Below, piece after piece: positions 44,928 through 56,000 of a stretch of DNA of 64,000 bases (positions are counted from its first letter, which is position 1; each line of letters opens with the position of its first letter). The position numbers were made by a program, and so were the translations under genes. Source of the DNA: Microbotryum silenes-acaulis (lineage: Eukaryota > Basidiomycota > Microbotryomycetes > Microbotryales > Microbotryaceae). The notes under the pieces are model-generated. The model ran no database searches. It was not told where the DNA came from and saw only the letters and a list, made by a program, of their open reading frames with translations. The stretch spans positions 1 through 64,000 of the forward strand of contig QPFY01000002.1 of the NCBI GenBank assembly GCA_003665825.1. The letters run 5' to 3'.

Positions 44928-45061
44928 CAGAGCGGCGGCGGTATGGGCCGGTTTTGGCGGTGGGGACTTAAAAAGGATTCTGGGCGCCCGGCCTCGTCGT
45001 CGCGGAGAGGGCTGACGCTGTCTCCGGCAAAGACGCGCGACGTGTCACGTTCGTCGGCCAT
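44927..45061 (-). CDS. Upstream ORF (44 aa) overlapping the G1 start codon
   Basis: An ATG at 45061 opens a 44-codon frame beginning MADERDTSRVF, whose stop overlaps the Gag-Pol ATG as TGATG (44929-44925). Such overlaps permit termination-reinitiation in some retroelements. The frame is open further upstream without an ATG. No family is recognised; it could be a regulatory uORF or chance. Confidence 0.35.
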   Translation of the reverse strand: MADERDTSRVFAGDSVSPLRDDEAGRPESFLSPHRQNRPIPPPL

Positions 45062-45337
45062 GGCGAGCTCGCGATTCAACGGTCGGCGATTCCGGGGTGA
45101 ACGGTGGCGAGGGCGGGATGGCTGGAAGAAAGGGTAGGAGGGAAGAACGCGTTCGCCGTCGGACTCGGTGAAGGAGGTCACGAAAGACAGTGACGCGTTC
45201 GTGGCGGATGAGTTCGGCAACGGGGAGGAGGCTGACGACTCGAGATCAGACGGCGGGGGCGACTGCTCGTCCAGGGTATGGGACTTAGCAGTTGTAGGGG
45301 TTCTGATCGTTGTTGGCGATGCCGTACTTGAAAAAAG

Positions 45338-45910
45338 TGACAGGCGACGTCGGCGAGGATGACGTCGTCTACACGACGAAGGACGGGGGTGTCGAGGAGT
45401 ATCGGCTGTGGTGGCGGCAGTCGGCGAGGGAGCGATCGAAGAGGGGTGTCGACCGAAAAGCTCGCGGGAAGTCAAGTATAACGGACTTTATTCCAACGAT
45501 CGGCAAGGAGAGGGGGGGGGGCCAATAAGATGATGAGCGGACCAGGCTCCGGCGGAAGGTGTCGAAACCGAAGGGAGGGACTGCCCAGGTGCCGAGGGAA
45601 CTCAGCCAAATCAAACTACTCCAAGAGGTCGCCTCAGGGGTAAAAAGGATTGCTCGCGGGAGCACCGGTAAAAACCCTGAGGCCGCGCCTCAGCTAGCAA
45701 AAAAGATAAAACAAATCGAAAGAAGATTGCGCTCGCAACGCATCGAACCTGCAACCAGCGGGTGCGCGCCCACGCGCCAAACGGCTACACCACGACGCCC
45801 GCGCTGCTTGAAACGAATCCGCCATTGGGTCAAGTCATCGCTACCTGCACACAACCTCGGGGAAGACTTCCTTTGAGTACTGCTGTCAGTGTACCGCTGT
45901 CATCCTGACA
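45338..45910 (-). repeat. G1 5' LTR (573 bp)
   Basis: It is a near copy of the 3' LTR with a ten-G instead of nine-G run, and carries the tRNA-like segment at 45699-45806. Between it and ATG 44927 lies a leader of about 410 bases holding only the upstream ORF. Confidence 0.93.
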
Positions 45911-45977
45911 GTAAGTACACGAGACAGAGTACGGGTTGTAAGGGAGTAGTTTGGAGCGTTAGGGGGAAGACTAAAGA
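45911..45977 (-). repeat. C2 5' LTR, piece 2
   Basis: It starts with the G1 duplication GTAAG and ends with the X4 duplication AAAGA (45973-45977), 62 unique bases in between included. Confidence 0.92.
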
Positions 45978-46243
45978 TGTTGAATTGCATTCTGTCAAGC
46001 CTTCGAACACTTCGACATCGGACCGCCGTTTGACGGACTTGCCCGCCTTTCGCCTCGGCGCCTCGCTCCGCGCGCCTTCGCCTCCGCAAGCCTCCACCGC
46101 GCCCCCTGTCCCTCGAGCCTCGCTGCATGATCCTCGCACCCGGCCTCGTCCCTCGACCGATGTGCACCGTTCGTCAACTTGTCCACATCCCGGTCCGTCT
46201 GCCCGTCGTTGCCAGCTTTGCCTGCTCTGCCATGCTCGCCACC

Positions 46244-46572
46244 TATTCGATCAACTCTACTACGTCAGCGATGTAGTTATAGCCAAGAGTGATGAATATC
46301 ATTTCAACATACCTATTCGATCAACTCTACTACGTCAGCGATGTAGTTATAGCCAAGAGTGATGAATAGGAATCTAACAGTAAGGGAGCCGCGCGCCCCA
46401 AGTCCTCAGCCAGCGAGCCTCGGGGCTGAGTCAATGTGCCAGGCTCGCTGCGCGCGCCTAAGTCCTGGGCCGATGCGCCCGGCTCGCTCCGCGCGCCTAA
46501 GTCCTGGGCCGATGCGCCCGGCTCGCTCCGCGCGCCTAAGTCCTGACCCGAGCGGAGAGTGGATTCCTCACA
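46244..46572 (-). repeat. A5 3' LTR (329 bp)
   Basis: It carries the CTGAGTCAATG variant, which also changes Ala to Thr in the LTR-encoded protein tail (TLTQPRGS). A nine-C run (complement of the polypurine tract) follows. Confidence 0.94.
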
Positions 46573-49500
46573 CCCCCCCCCACGCGAACGCGAGGTAGAC
46601 TTGAGCCGTGGGTGCCGCGTCCGGAGGCCTAGAGCATAGCAATGTATACCAAAAATCTTGGGACCCAGCGCTTTGGTGAATAGGTCCGCAACCATGTCCG
46701 CTGTGCCAACGTGTGAGAGGGAGATATCGCCTCGGTTGACCATGTCGCGGACAAAATGCTCGCGGAGGCGTATGTGTCGAGTGCCGGAGGTGCGAACGGG
46801 GTCGTGAGCGACGGCGGCCGCGGCCTCGTTGTCGGTGAAGATGTGAGCTGCATCGATCGGGCGAACGTGGAGCTCGGAGAGGAGTTGCGTAAGGTAAATC
46901 GCTTCCTTACCAGCGTGCGACAAGGCGAGGTATTCGGCATCAGTGGTGGAATCCGCCACCCGAGTCTGACGCTTCGATGACCAAGAGACGGCGGAGCCGG
47001 CCAAGTAAAAGACGAAGCCCATTGTGGAGATGGACGTGTCGACGCAGGCACCCCAGTTCGCATCGGAATACCCAACCACACCCGTAACTTTGGCTGGACC
47101 GCGGGCGTAGAGTAGCTCATCGCGGTACGTGGCGCGAAGGTAGCGAAGGACGTGTTTGACGGCAATCCAATGACGGCGGCCAGGGTTGTTGGCGAACCGG
47201 GACAAGTACGAGACGGCGAAGGCAATGTCGGGTCGAGTGCCAAGGGAAATGTACAGGAGGGAGCCAATGGCTTGTAGGTACCACGATCGAATGCGCTCCG
47301 TTCCTTGACCCGGAACTGCCGTGAGCGAGAGGCCGGGCGTCATTGGCACCGTAGCGCCGCGTGTCGTGGTGTCGAAGTGAAACCGGGCGAGCACGTCCAT
47401 GATGTAGCGTTCCTGGGATAGGGCAATGGAGCCGTCGTCCAGGCGGCGGATTTGGATGCCGAGGATGTATTCCGCGGGGCCGAGTCGTTTGACGCCGTAT
47501 CGTTGTTCGAGGCCGGAGATGACGCGTTCGATCTCGTCGAGGGCGGGGCTGACAATGAGGAGATCGTCGACATACAAGGCGATATAATGGGGCCGTTGCT
47601 GATCATCAATGTGAGAGTAAATGCAGTGATCAGTGCCCGTTGCCTTGTACCCGAGACTCCTGAGTGATGTGTCAATGTGGCGATTCCAGATGCGACCGGC
47701 CTGCTTGAGACCGTAGATTGAGCGCCGCAGGCGGAGAATCTTATCACTTGGGAAGTCGAAACCTCGTGGCGTCGTCATCCAGATATCGTGATCGAGCTCG
47801 CCGTGGAGGTAAGCCTTGTCGATGTCGGCCTGATGAACGTGGTAACCATTGGCAGCGGCGAGGGCAAGGAGGCAGCGAATGGAGGAGAACCGGGCGACGG
47901 GTGCGAAAGTCTCCGAGAAGTCGATGCCGTCGCGTTGTCGGTTACCTTGCGCTACGAGACGTGCCTTGTGCCCCGTGACTTCGCCGCGTGCGTCGCGTTT
48001 GGTCTTCCAGACGAACTTGGAGGTGACGATAGTGGCGCCCGGTGGTACGGAGGATCGAGGCTCGATGGTGAACACCTTGAAGTCGTCGCGCATGGCGGTG
48101 AACTCGGCGGCGGCAGCCTGAGCCCAGATGTCGTGCTCGTCGCTGGACATTGCTTCGCGCCAGGTCTGAGGATCGCTAGTAATCGACTTGACGGGCTCGA
48201 TGGCGTCGAGGGTGGGGTCGTCGTCGTCTGTGGCGATGAAGGCGCGGTGGTGGCGAGAGAGGAAATCGATCTCATCAGGGGAGTCGTCATCGGAGGGCTG
48301 TTCAGCGGGGGCAATGGCGGGTGCGGGCGTCACCAGGGTGTCGTCGTCGGATCGATGTACGTCCATCAGGTTGAGGCGAACCGCGGTGTTGGAGTTGAGG
48401 AGGTCAAGCGGGTCGTCCGAGTCATCGAGGGACGGTCCTCCGGCCGAGGACGTGGCGGGCGACGAAAGCGGGACAAGCGACGGGGACGGCGAGGGGCTGA
48501 TATCTGTAGAATTAAGTAAGGATCCGCCAGTGTACCCTGGGGCCACGTCAACGGCGCTCATGGCAGAATCATCAAGAGAGGATGAGACGTCCATGTGCGC
48601 CGACCTTACTAGTGGGGTCCTCGTCTTGACGGCGGGGGCGGGCGTGTCGGCGGGAATGACGAACTGGCGTTCGGTGTTGTCCACATCGACGGGCGTGTTG
48701 ATTGGGAGGCCGGGGAAGTCGTCGTCGAGGAAGGTGGCATTTCGGCCAATCACAACCTTGTTGGTATAATGGTCGAAGAAACGGAAAGCCTTGGAGGCGA
48801 GGTCGTAACCGGTGAAGATCACGCGCGCGGCCTTGGGGTCGAGCTTGCTGCGAAGGTCCGGCGCGACCGTGAGCCAGGCCGCGCAGCCGAACGGGTGGAG
48901 GGCGGTGGTGGTGGTGCGTCGGCCGTTCCAAACGGATTCTGGAGTCTGTTTGGCCAAAGCTGAGTGTGAGCACCTGTTTTTGCAATAAACGAAGTACGCA
49001 GCCGCTTCATCCCAAAAGGTGGCCGGCAGATGGGAGTCAGCAAGGAGGGCGAGGATGCCCTCGACAATGGAGAGATTGACACGTTCGGCACGACCGTTTT
49101 GCTGAGGTGTGTAGGGGATAGAGTATTGACGACGAATGCCCCTGGACTTGCAGAACTCCGTGAATGCGTTCGATCGGTACTCCCCGCCGTTGTCAGTGCG
49201 AAGGGTTTTTAAACGCGCGTTCGTCTCTAACTCCACTTCGGCGAGCCAAGTCTGGAAGGTCGGGAAGACGTCGCTTTTGTGATCGATCGCGTATGCCCAG
49301 AGTTTGCGAGAGTGGTCGTCAAGAAATGTGACAAGGTAGCGCTTCCCGGTCAAGGACGGAGTGGGGAACGAAAGGACATCGCTGTGCACGAGGCCGAGTC
49401 TCTCGGGGGAATGCGACTCAGAGTCGGGAAAAGGAAGACGGTGGCCTTTGGAACCAAGGCAAGCATTGCAAACAAACTCCTCTACGTCTTTGTCACTGTA

Positions 49501-51048
49501 CCCGGCCCCAAACCCGTCCAGCAAACCTGCGGCGATCATCTTCTGTATAGAGGATGGGGCAAGATGGCCGAGGCAGCGGTGAAGGGTAAGCAGGGGCACG
49601 GTAGACTCAGAACGCGAGAGAAGGGCAAGCTGCTGACACTTGGTGTGATCCGCGTCCAAAAGGTAGAGACCGTCGTTAACCCTGGTACCGTGAGCAATGG
49701 CCTGGCCGTCCTTGGCGATGTCGATGCCGTCGCTGGTGAAGGCGAGTCGAACGCGGTCGGTGTCGCAGAGGCGAGAAACAGAGAGGAGGTTGACGTGGAG
49801 GCCCGGCGTGTGCAGAACGCCACGCAGCGTGATCGGATGTCCGGTCTTGGCAACGAACGCTACGTCCCCCATACCAATGGCCGTGATACCGCCGGCGATG
49901 CCGCCGATCTTGGTGTGCGCCGTCTGGCGATAAGCCGTGAATAGAGAGCGATCGGCGACCATGTGTGCCGTGGCGCCCGAGTCGACTACAAAGGCGTCAG
50001 TCGGGAGTTGCCGGCGAGCGAACAGGCAGGAGGCGAAATAGCCGATGTTAGGCTGTTGAGCGGCGGGGAGAGACGTGTCGTCCTGGTTGTCGTCGCCGGT
50101 GTGTTTCTGTTCGCCCCGGTGCTTGCAGTCGAGGGCCCAGTGACCTTTCTTGTGGCAGCGGCGGCAGGGGCCGGCGGGCGGGTGTGTCGCCCGTGAGGTG
50201 CAGTCGCGCAGACGGTGGCCGGGGGCGCGGCAGGCGGGACAAGGGGAGGCGGTGGCGAGCATGGCCGAGTGCGATGACGAGAGTCCCGCCGAGCGAAGCT
50301 GGATGCGAATGCGATCCGTCAGCGTCGTGAGTTCCGGGAGGTCGCGTTGGTTGCGCTGCTCGTCCGTGAACGTGAGTCGGAAGCTGTCGAGGCAGGGTGG
50401 GACCATGGCGAGCACGTGAGTGGCGAGCACGTCGTTGAGCGAGGTTTTGGCGTCGCGGATTTCCTGCGCGATCGACATGTATTCACGGAGCCACGTGTCG
50501 TACGCCTCGACGGAGGCAGGCATCTTCCTGAAGTCCCAAAGGCGGGCGAACAACTCGAGGGTACGAGTGGCGTCGTCCGGTGCGAAACGAGCCTTGAGTG
50601 CGGCGAAGATGCGTGGTGCCGACAGGTCGTCGCTGGGGATGGTGTCGAGGGTGGCTGAGACGTCGGCTGAGTCGATCGAGCCAACGATGATTTCACGCGC
50701 GGCGTCGTCACGGGCGGCAAGCTGGTCGGCCGTCCACGTCGGGGGAATGACACCGTCAAGAACGTAACCACGGGCTTGATTTGGAAGCGCGAGACGGAGT
50801 TGACGTAACCAGTTTGTAAACGACTTAGGGCCGTCAAGGCGAGCGTGCTTGGGGAACACGACTTTTGATGCGGTGGCGGTGTTTGCCTGCGTGGCAGTGA
50901 CGGGCGGGGAGGCGGCGGCGGCGGCAGGGGGCTGTGAGGCCTGTAGAGCGGCAAGCTGTGCCTGTAGCGTGGCGATTTGCACGCTGATCGAAGGGTCAGG
51001 GGAGCTGATGTCCCTGGGGGGCGAAGGCGGGGCGGGGGAGCTGTCCAT
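46330..51048 (-). CDS. A5 Gag-Pol polyprotein (1572 aa), intact
   Basis: It is essentially identical to A2 across Gag, protease, integrase, RT and RNase H, with Arg at residue 374 and the TLTQPRGS variant in the tail. All catalytic motifs are intact. With the matching LTRs, this is one of the best candidates for a currently functional copy. Confidence 0.96.
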   Translation of the reverse strand: MDSSPAPPSPPRDISSPDPSISVQIATLQAQLAALQASQPPAAAAASPPVTATQANTATASKVVFPKHARLDGPKSFTNWLRQLRLALPNQARGYVLDGVIPPTWTADQLAARDDAAREIIVGSIDSADVSATLDTIPSDDLSAPRIFAALKARFAPDDATRTLELFARLWDFRKMPASVEAYDTWLREYMSIAQEIRDAKTSLNDVLATHVLAMVPPCLDSFRLTFTDEQRNQRDLPELTTLTDRIRIQLRSAGLSSSHSAMLATASPCPACRAPGHRLRDCTSRATHPPAGPCRRCHKKGHWALDCKHRGEQKHTGDDNQDDTSLPAAQQPNIGYFASCLFARRQLPTDAFVVDSGATAHMVADRSLFTAYRQTAHTKIGGIAGGITAIGMGDVAFVAKTGHPITLRGVLHTPGLHVNLLSVSRLCDTDRVRLAFTSDGIDIAKDGQAIAHGTRVNDGLYLLDADHTKCQQLALLSRSESTVPLLTLHRCLGHLAPSSIQKMIAAGLLDGFGAGYSDKDVEEFVCNACLGSKGHRLPFPDSESHSPERLGLVHSDVLSFPTPSLTGKRYLVTFLDDHSRKLWAYAIDHKSDVFPTFQTWLAEVELETNARLKTLRTDNGGEYRSNAFTEFCKSRGIRRQYSIPYTPQQNGRAERVNLSIVEGILALLADSHLPATFWDEAAAYFVYCKNRCSHSALAKQTPESVWNGRRTTTTALHPFGCAAWLTVAPDLRSKLDPKAARVIFTGYDLASKAFRFFDHYTNKVVIGRNATFLDDDFPGLPINTPVDVDNTERQFVIPADTPAPAVKTRTPLVRSAHMDVSSSLDDSAMSAVDVAPGYTGGSLLNSTDISPSPSPSLVPLSSPATSSAGGPSLDDSDDPLDLLNSNTAVRLNLMDVHRSDDDTLVTPAPAIAPAEQPSDDDSPDEIDFLSRHHRAFIATDDDDPTLDAIEPVKSITSDPQTWREAMSSDEHDIWAQAAAAEFTAMRDDFKVFTIEPRSSVPPGATIVTSKFVWKTKRDARGEVTGHKARLVAQGNRQRDGIDFSETFAPVARFSSIRCLLALAAANGYHVHQADIDKAYLHGELDHDIWMTTPRGFDFPSDKILRLRRSIYGLKQAGRIWNRHIDTSLRSLGYKATGTDHCIYSHIDDQQRPHYIALYVDDLLIVSPALDEIERVISGLEQRYGVKRLGPAEYILGIQIRRLDDGSIALSQERYIMDVLARFHFDTTTRGATVPMTPGLSLTAVPGQGTERIRSWYLQAIGSLLYISLGTRPDIAFAVSYLSRFANNPGRRHWIAVKHVLRYLRATYRDELLYARGPAKVTGVVGYSDANWGACVDTSISTMGFVFYLAGSAVSWSSKRQTRVADSTTDAEYLALSHAGKEAIYLTQLLSELHVRPIDAAHIFTDNEAAAAVAHDPVRTSGTRHIRLREHFVRDMVNRGDISLSHVGTADMVADLFTKALGPKIFGIHCYALGLRTRHPRLKSTSRSRGGGCEESTLRSGQDLGARSEPGASAQDLGARSEPGASAQDLGARSEPGTLTQPRGSLAEDLGRAAPLLLDSYSSLLAITTSLT

Positions 51049-51142
51049 GCTGCGATGGTGCGATGGGCTGGGGCGGCTCGAGTGGCTGGGCTCGAGGGAA
51101 AAATTTCAAGCGGCGGGGCTGGTAGCTCGTGGGCTTATAACC

Positions 51143-51471
51143 TATTCGATCAACTCTACTACGTCAGCGATGTAGTTATAGCCAAGAGTGATGAATATCA
51201 TTTCAACATACCTATTCGATCAACTCTACTACGTCAGCGATGTAGTTATAGCCAAGAGTGATGAATAGGAATCTAACAGTAAGGGAGCCGCGCGCCCCAA
51301 GTCCTCAGCCAGCGAGCCTCGGGGCTGAGTCAATGTGCCAGGCTCGCTGCGCGCGCCTAAGTCCTGGGCCGATGCGCCCGGCTCGCTCCGCGCGCCTAAG
51401 TCCTGGGCCGATGCGCCCGGCTCGCTCCGCGCGCCTAAGTCCTGACCCGAGCGGAGAGTGGATTCCTCACA
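51143..51471 (-). repeat. A5 5' LTR (329 bp)
   Basis: It shares the private variant of the A5 3' LTR. The primer-binding site lies directly inside it on the minus strand. Confidence 0.94.
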
Positions 51472-51499
51472 CCACCACGCGCCTTTGCCTCTTGGCACT

Positions 51500-51860
51500 T
51501 TCACCTCGGCGCCTTTTTCGCCGCCGCGCGCCTTCGCCTCGGCGCCTTCGCCTCGGCGCCTTCGCCTTCGCAGCCAAGCCGCCCCCTTGTTCACCGCCCA
51601 GTTTTCGCCTCGGCGCCTCTTTCGCCGCCGCGCGCCTTCGCCTCGGCGCCTTCGCCTTCGCAGCCAAGCCGCCCCCTTGTTCACCGCCCAGTTTTCGCCT
51701 CGGCGCCTCTTTCGCCGCCGCGCGCCTTCGCCTCGGCGCCTTCGCCCTCGCTGCCAAGCCGCCCCCCAGTCTTTCGCCTTGGCGCCGTCGCCTTCGCCGC
51801 CAAGCCGCCCCCCTCCAGTCTTTCGCCTAGGCGCCTTCGCCTTCGCAGCCAAGCCGCCCC
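51500..51860 (+). repeat. GC-rich minisatellite in X4 (about 90-bp unit)
   Basis: A unit starting GTTTTCGCCTCGGCGCCTCT and ending at TTCACCGCCCA recurs with a 90-bp period (51601, 51691), with shorter degenerate copies on both sides. X2 has about one unit and X3 none, so the array expanded in this copy. Confidence 0.85.
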
Positions 51861-52492
51861 CTTGTCTCCGCCTCCGCGCCAGCCTGCTCAACTCACGCTC
51901 GCGCGCCGCCGCCTCCACGCCGGGACTTAGTCAGTCCGCACTCTCCAGCCTAGCCGAGCCAACGCCTCCGCCTCGCCACAGCCAGTTTGCCACCGCCGAC
52001 CTCATGACCCATCGGCCATGCAGAACATCGCCCACTCATGATGCCCGCGGTTCGCAACCTGAAGCCTGTCGTCACGGATCGCCTCACTCAACAACTCTGG
52101 ATCGTGCAGATAAGTTTCCCCTCGTGTCCGTCGTCCAACACGACACCCCTCAGAGCCTCGATGGTCCACTTGGAGTTCGGTCTTGAAGCTTCGCATTGTG
52201 TTAGCCCAGTTTGTCTTAGCGCGGCCCTTTGCTGGAACCTCACCCGACTCGCGCGCCCTCGCGCCTCTCTTCCTCTTCTCTACCGCTTCCCAACATTAGC
52301 TAGACCGCTAATCTTCGGTAGAGAACAGATCGTCCAGCCGCACCGTGTCCGTCTCGTCAGACCGCGTCCGTGCCGCCTCACGACTTCTCCCCCCGGCCCG
52401 TCCGTCGCACACTGTAGCCACGTCGACGCTCCGCCAGTAGCCCAAGCGGTCGCTACTCCCAAGTCCGAAACCTTTTCGGCTTCCACTCAACA

Positions 52493-52616
52493 AAAGAGGC
52501 GCGCAGTGCGAGTGTGCGAAATATCTCTAAGTCCAAAGAGAGGTCCAAGCGGCGCGGCTAGCTAGGCGCGGTGCGGATTGGAGATTGATCTAAGCAAGAG
52601 TGTATGGAATTTAACA
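52493..52616 (-). repeat. C2 5' LTR, piece 3
   Basis: It starts with the X4 duplication AAAGA and ends ATTTAACA at the outer end of C2. AGGAC and a truncated Copia-A LTR follow. Confidence 0.9.
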
Positions 52617-52681
52617 AGGACTTGGGTGCGCGCAGGGAGCCTGGCACATTGGCTCAGCCCCAAGGCTCCCTGGCTGAGGAC

Positions 52682-53010
52682 TATTCGATCAACTCTACTA
52701 CGTCAGCGATGTAGTTATAGCCAAGAGTGATGAATATCATTTCAACATACCTATTCGATCAACTCTACTACGTCAGCGATGTAGTTATAGCCAAGAGTGA
52801 TGAATAGGAATCTAACAGTAAGGGAGCCGCGCGCCCCAAGTCCTCAGCCAGCGAGCCTCGGGGCTGAGCCAATGTGCCAGGCTCGCTGCGCGCGCCTAAG
52901 TCCTGGGCCGATGCGCCCGGCTCGCTCCGCGCGCCTAAGTCCTGGGCCGATGCGCCCGGCTCGCTCCGCGCGCCTAAGTCCTGACCCGAGCGGAGAGTGG
53001 ATTCCTCACA
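52682..53010 (-). repeat. A6 3' LTR (329 bp)
   Basis: It is the standard A2-type LTR with two 70-bp modules, followed by the nine-C complement of the polypurine tract. Confidence 0.94.
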
Positions 53011-56000
53011 CCCCCCCCCACGCGAACGCGAGGTAGACTTGAGCCGTGGGTGCCGCGTCCGGAGGCCTAGAGCATAGCAATGTATACCAAAAATCTTGGG
53101 ACCCAGCGCTTTGGTGAATAGGTCCGCAACCATGTCCGCTGTGCCAACGTGTGAGAGGGAGATATCGCCTCGGTTGACCATGTCGCGGACAAAATGCTCG
53201 CGGAGGCGTATGTGTCGAGTGCCGGAGGTGCGAACGGGGTCGTGAGCGACGGCGGCCGCGGCCTCGTTGTCGGTGAAGATGTGAGCTGCATCGATCGGGC
53301 GAACGTGGAGCTCGGAGAGGAGTTGCGTAAGGTAAATCGCTTCCTTACCAGCGTGCGACAAGGCGAGGTATTCGGCATCAGTGGTGGAATCCGCCACCCG
53401 AGTCTGACGCTTCGATGACCAAGAGACGGCGGAGCCGGCCAAGTAAAAGACGAAGCCCATTGTGGAGATGGACGTGTCGACGCAGGCACCCCAGTTCGCA
53501 TCGGAATACCCAACCACACCCGTAACTTTGGCTGGACCGCGGGCGTAGAGTAGCTCATCGCGGTACGTGGCGCGAAGGTAGCGAAGGACGTGTTTGACGG
53601 CAATCCAATGACGGCGGCCAGGGTTGTTGGCGAACCGGGACAAGTACGAGACGGCGAAGGCAATGTCGGGTCGAGTGCCAAGGGAAATGTACAGGAGGGA
53701 GCCAATGGCTTGTAGGTACCACGATCGAATGCGCTCCGTTCCTTGACCCGGAACTGCCGTGAGCGAGAGGCCGGGCGTCATTGGCACCGTAGCGCCGCGT
53801 GTCGTGGTGTCGAAGTGAAACCGGGCGAGCACGTCCATGATGTAGCGTTCCTGGGATAGGGCAATGGAGCCGTCGTCCAGGCGGCGGATTTGGATGCCGA
53901 GGATGTATTCCGCGGGGCCGAGTCGTTTGACGCCGTATCGTTGTTCGAGGCCGGAGATGACGCGTTCGATCTCGTCGAGGGCGGGGCTGACAATGAGGAG
54001 ATCGTCGACATACAAGGCGATATAATGGGGCCGTTGCTGATCATCAATGTGAGAGTAAATGCAGTGATCAGTGCCCGTTGCCTTGTACCCGAGACTCCTG
54101 AGTGATGTGTCAATGTGGCGATTCCAGATGCGACCGGCCTGCTTGAGACCGTAGATTGAGCGCCGCAGGCGGAGAATCTTATCACTTGGGAAGTCGAAAC
54201 CTCGTGGCGTCGTCATCCAGATATCGTGATCGAGCTCGCCGTGGAGGTAAGCCTTGTCGATGTCGGCCTGATGAACGTGGTAACCATTGGCAGCGGCGAG
54301 GGCAAGGAGGCAGCGAATGGAGGAGAACCGGGCGACGGGTGCGAAAGTCTCCGAGAAGTCGATGCCGTCGCGTTGTCGGTTACCTTGCGCTACGAGACGT
54401 GCCTTGTGCCCCGTGACTTCGCCGCGTGCGTCGCGTTTGGTCTTCCAGACGAACTTGGAGGTGACGATAGTGGCGCCCGGTGGTACGGAGGATCGAGGCT
54501 CGATGGTGAACACCTTGAAGTCGTCGCGCATGGCGGTGAACTCGGCGGCGGCAGCCTGAGCCCAGATGTCGTGCTCGTCGCTGGACATTGCTTCGCGCCA
54601 GGTCTGAGGATCGCTAGTAATCGACTTGACGGGCTCGATGGCGTCGAGGGTGGGGTCGTCGTCGTCTGTGGCGATGAAGGCGCGGTGGTGGCGAGAGAGG
54701 AAATCGATCTCATCAGGGGAGTCGTCATCGGAGGGCTGTTCAGCGGGGGCAATGGCGGGTGCGGGCGTCACCAGGGTGTCGTCGTCGGATCGATGTACGT
54801 CCATCAGGTTGAGGCGAACCGCGGTGTTGGAGTTGAGGAGGTCAAGCGGGTCGTCCGAGTCATCGAGGGACGGTCCTCCGGCCGAGGACGTGGCGGGCGA
54901 CGAAAGCGGGACAAGCGACGGGGACGGCGAGGGGCTGATATCTGTAGAATTAAGTAAGGATCCGCCAGTGTACCCTGGGGCCACGTCAACGGCGCTCATG
55001 GCAGAATCATCAAGAGAGGATGAGACGTCCATGTGCGCCGACCTTACTAGTGGGGTCCTCGTCTTGACGGCGGGGGCGGGCGTGTCGGCGGGAATGACGA
55101 ACTGGCGTTCGGTGTTGTCCACATCGACGGGCGTGTTGATTGGGAGGCCGGGGAAGTCGTCGTCGAGGAAGGTGGCATTTCGGCCAATCACAACCTTGTT
55201 GGTATAATGGTCGAAGAAACGGAAAGCCTTGGAGGCGAGGTCGTAACCGGTGAAGATCACGCGCGCGGCCTTGGGGTCGAGCTTGCTGCGAAGGTCCGGC
55301 GCGACCGTGAGCCAGGCCGCGCAGCCGAACGGGTGGAGGGCGGTGGTGGTGGTGCGTCGGCCGTTCCAAACGGATTCTGGAGTCTGTTTGGCCAAAGCTG
55401 AGTGTGAGCACCTGTTTTTGCAATAAACGAAGTACGCAGCCGCTTCATCCCAAAAGGTGGCCGGCAGATGGGAGTCAGCAAGGAGGGCGAGGATGCCCTC
55501 GACAATGGAGAGATTGACACGTTCGGCACGACCGTTTTGCTGAGGTGTGTAGGGGATAGAGTATTGACGACGAATGCCCCTGGACTTGCAGAACTCCGTG
55601 AATGCGTTCGATCGGTACTCCCCGCCGTTGTCAGTGCGAAGGGTTTTTAAACGCGCGTTCGTCTCTAACTCCACTTCGGCGAGCCAAGTCTGGAAGGTCG
55701 GGAAGACGTCGCTTTTGTGATCGATCGCGTATGCCCAGAGTTTGCGAGAGTGGTCGTCAAGAAATGTGACAAGGTAGCGCTTCCCGGTCAAGGACGGAGT
55801 GGGGAACGAAAGGACATCGCTGTGCACGAGGCCGAGTCTCTCGGGGGAATGCGACTCAGAGTCGGGAAAAGGAAGACGGTGGCCTTTGGAACCAAGGCAA
55901 GCATTGCAAACAAACTCCTCTACGTCTTTGTCACTGTACCCGGCCCCAAACCCGTCCAGCAAACCTGCGGCGATCATCTTCTGTATAGAGGATGGGGCAA

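Larger units (their letters stand above)
37468..45910 (-). mobile_element. Gypsy-G copy G1, complete chromovirus holding X3
   Basis: G1 has LTRs 37468-38039 (572 bp) and 45338-45910 (573 bp), ends TGTCAGG...CCTGTCA on the minus strand, and duplication GTAAG at 37463-37467 and 45911-45915 in C2's LTR. Without X3 and one duplication it is 7446 bp. The LTRs differ at two substitutions at least (AACCG/GACCG, GGCGCC/GGTGCC) and one G-run length, so it is slightly older than A2, A5 and A6. The first bases after the 5' LTR (CTTTTTTCAAGTACGG) match no tRNA end I recognise, so the primer is unknown. Confidence 0.94.
46244..51471 (-). mobile_element. Copia-A copy A5, intact
   Basis: A5 is 5228 bp with 329-bp LTRs (46244-46572 and 51143-51471) and duplication CCACC (46239-46243 and 51472-51476) in X4. 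Both LTRs share the private variant CTGAGTCAATG, the signature of a recent single insertion. The primer-binding site is at 51118-51142. Confidence 0.96.
45978..52492 (+). mobile_element. LTR-X copy X4, split by A5
   Basis: The LTR parts are 45978-46243 and 51472-52492. The duplication AAAGA lies at 45973-45977 and 52493-52497, inside C2's 5' LTR. Without A5 it is 1282 bp, longer than X3 because of a GC-rich minisatellite at about 51500-51860. It has a single hairpin (about 52278-52325). No internal region is present, so it is a solo LTR. Confidence 0.92.
28682..52616 (-). mobile_element. Copia-C copy C2, dispersed over 24 kb by nested insertions
   Basis: C2's parts are: 3' LTR remainder 28682-28838, Pol C-terminus 28861-29052, the rest of Pol 34150-37388, primer-binding site next to 37420, and a 5' LTR in three pieces. 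A4, G1 (with X3) and X4 (with A5) account for everything between. After removal of duplications the 5' LTR is 47+62+119 = 228 bp and Pol is 1141 codons, both as expected. The first ~70 bases of the 3' LTR (left end) are lost at the X2 junction. The right flank is the truncated Copia-A LTR A8. Confidence 0.93.

Noticed and set aside
44927..45475. 182-codon frame upstream of Gypsy-G Gag-Pol
   Set aside because: It would need a TTG start inside the LTR and is low complexity (Ser, Pro, Arg). Only the ATG-started last 44 codons were kept, at low confidence.
51458..52186. Arg/Pro-rich open frames in LTR-X (also 27084-28118 and 38703-39191)
   Set aside because: They are translations of a GC-rich minisatellite and LTR, vary with repeat number and lack any domain.
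52617..52621. Shared AGGAC at C2's right edge and as A6 duplication, suggesting one event
   Set aside because: AGGACTT recurs throughout the Copia-A LTR, so a coincidence is more likely. A6's duplication is independently complete at 52677 and 57910.
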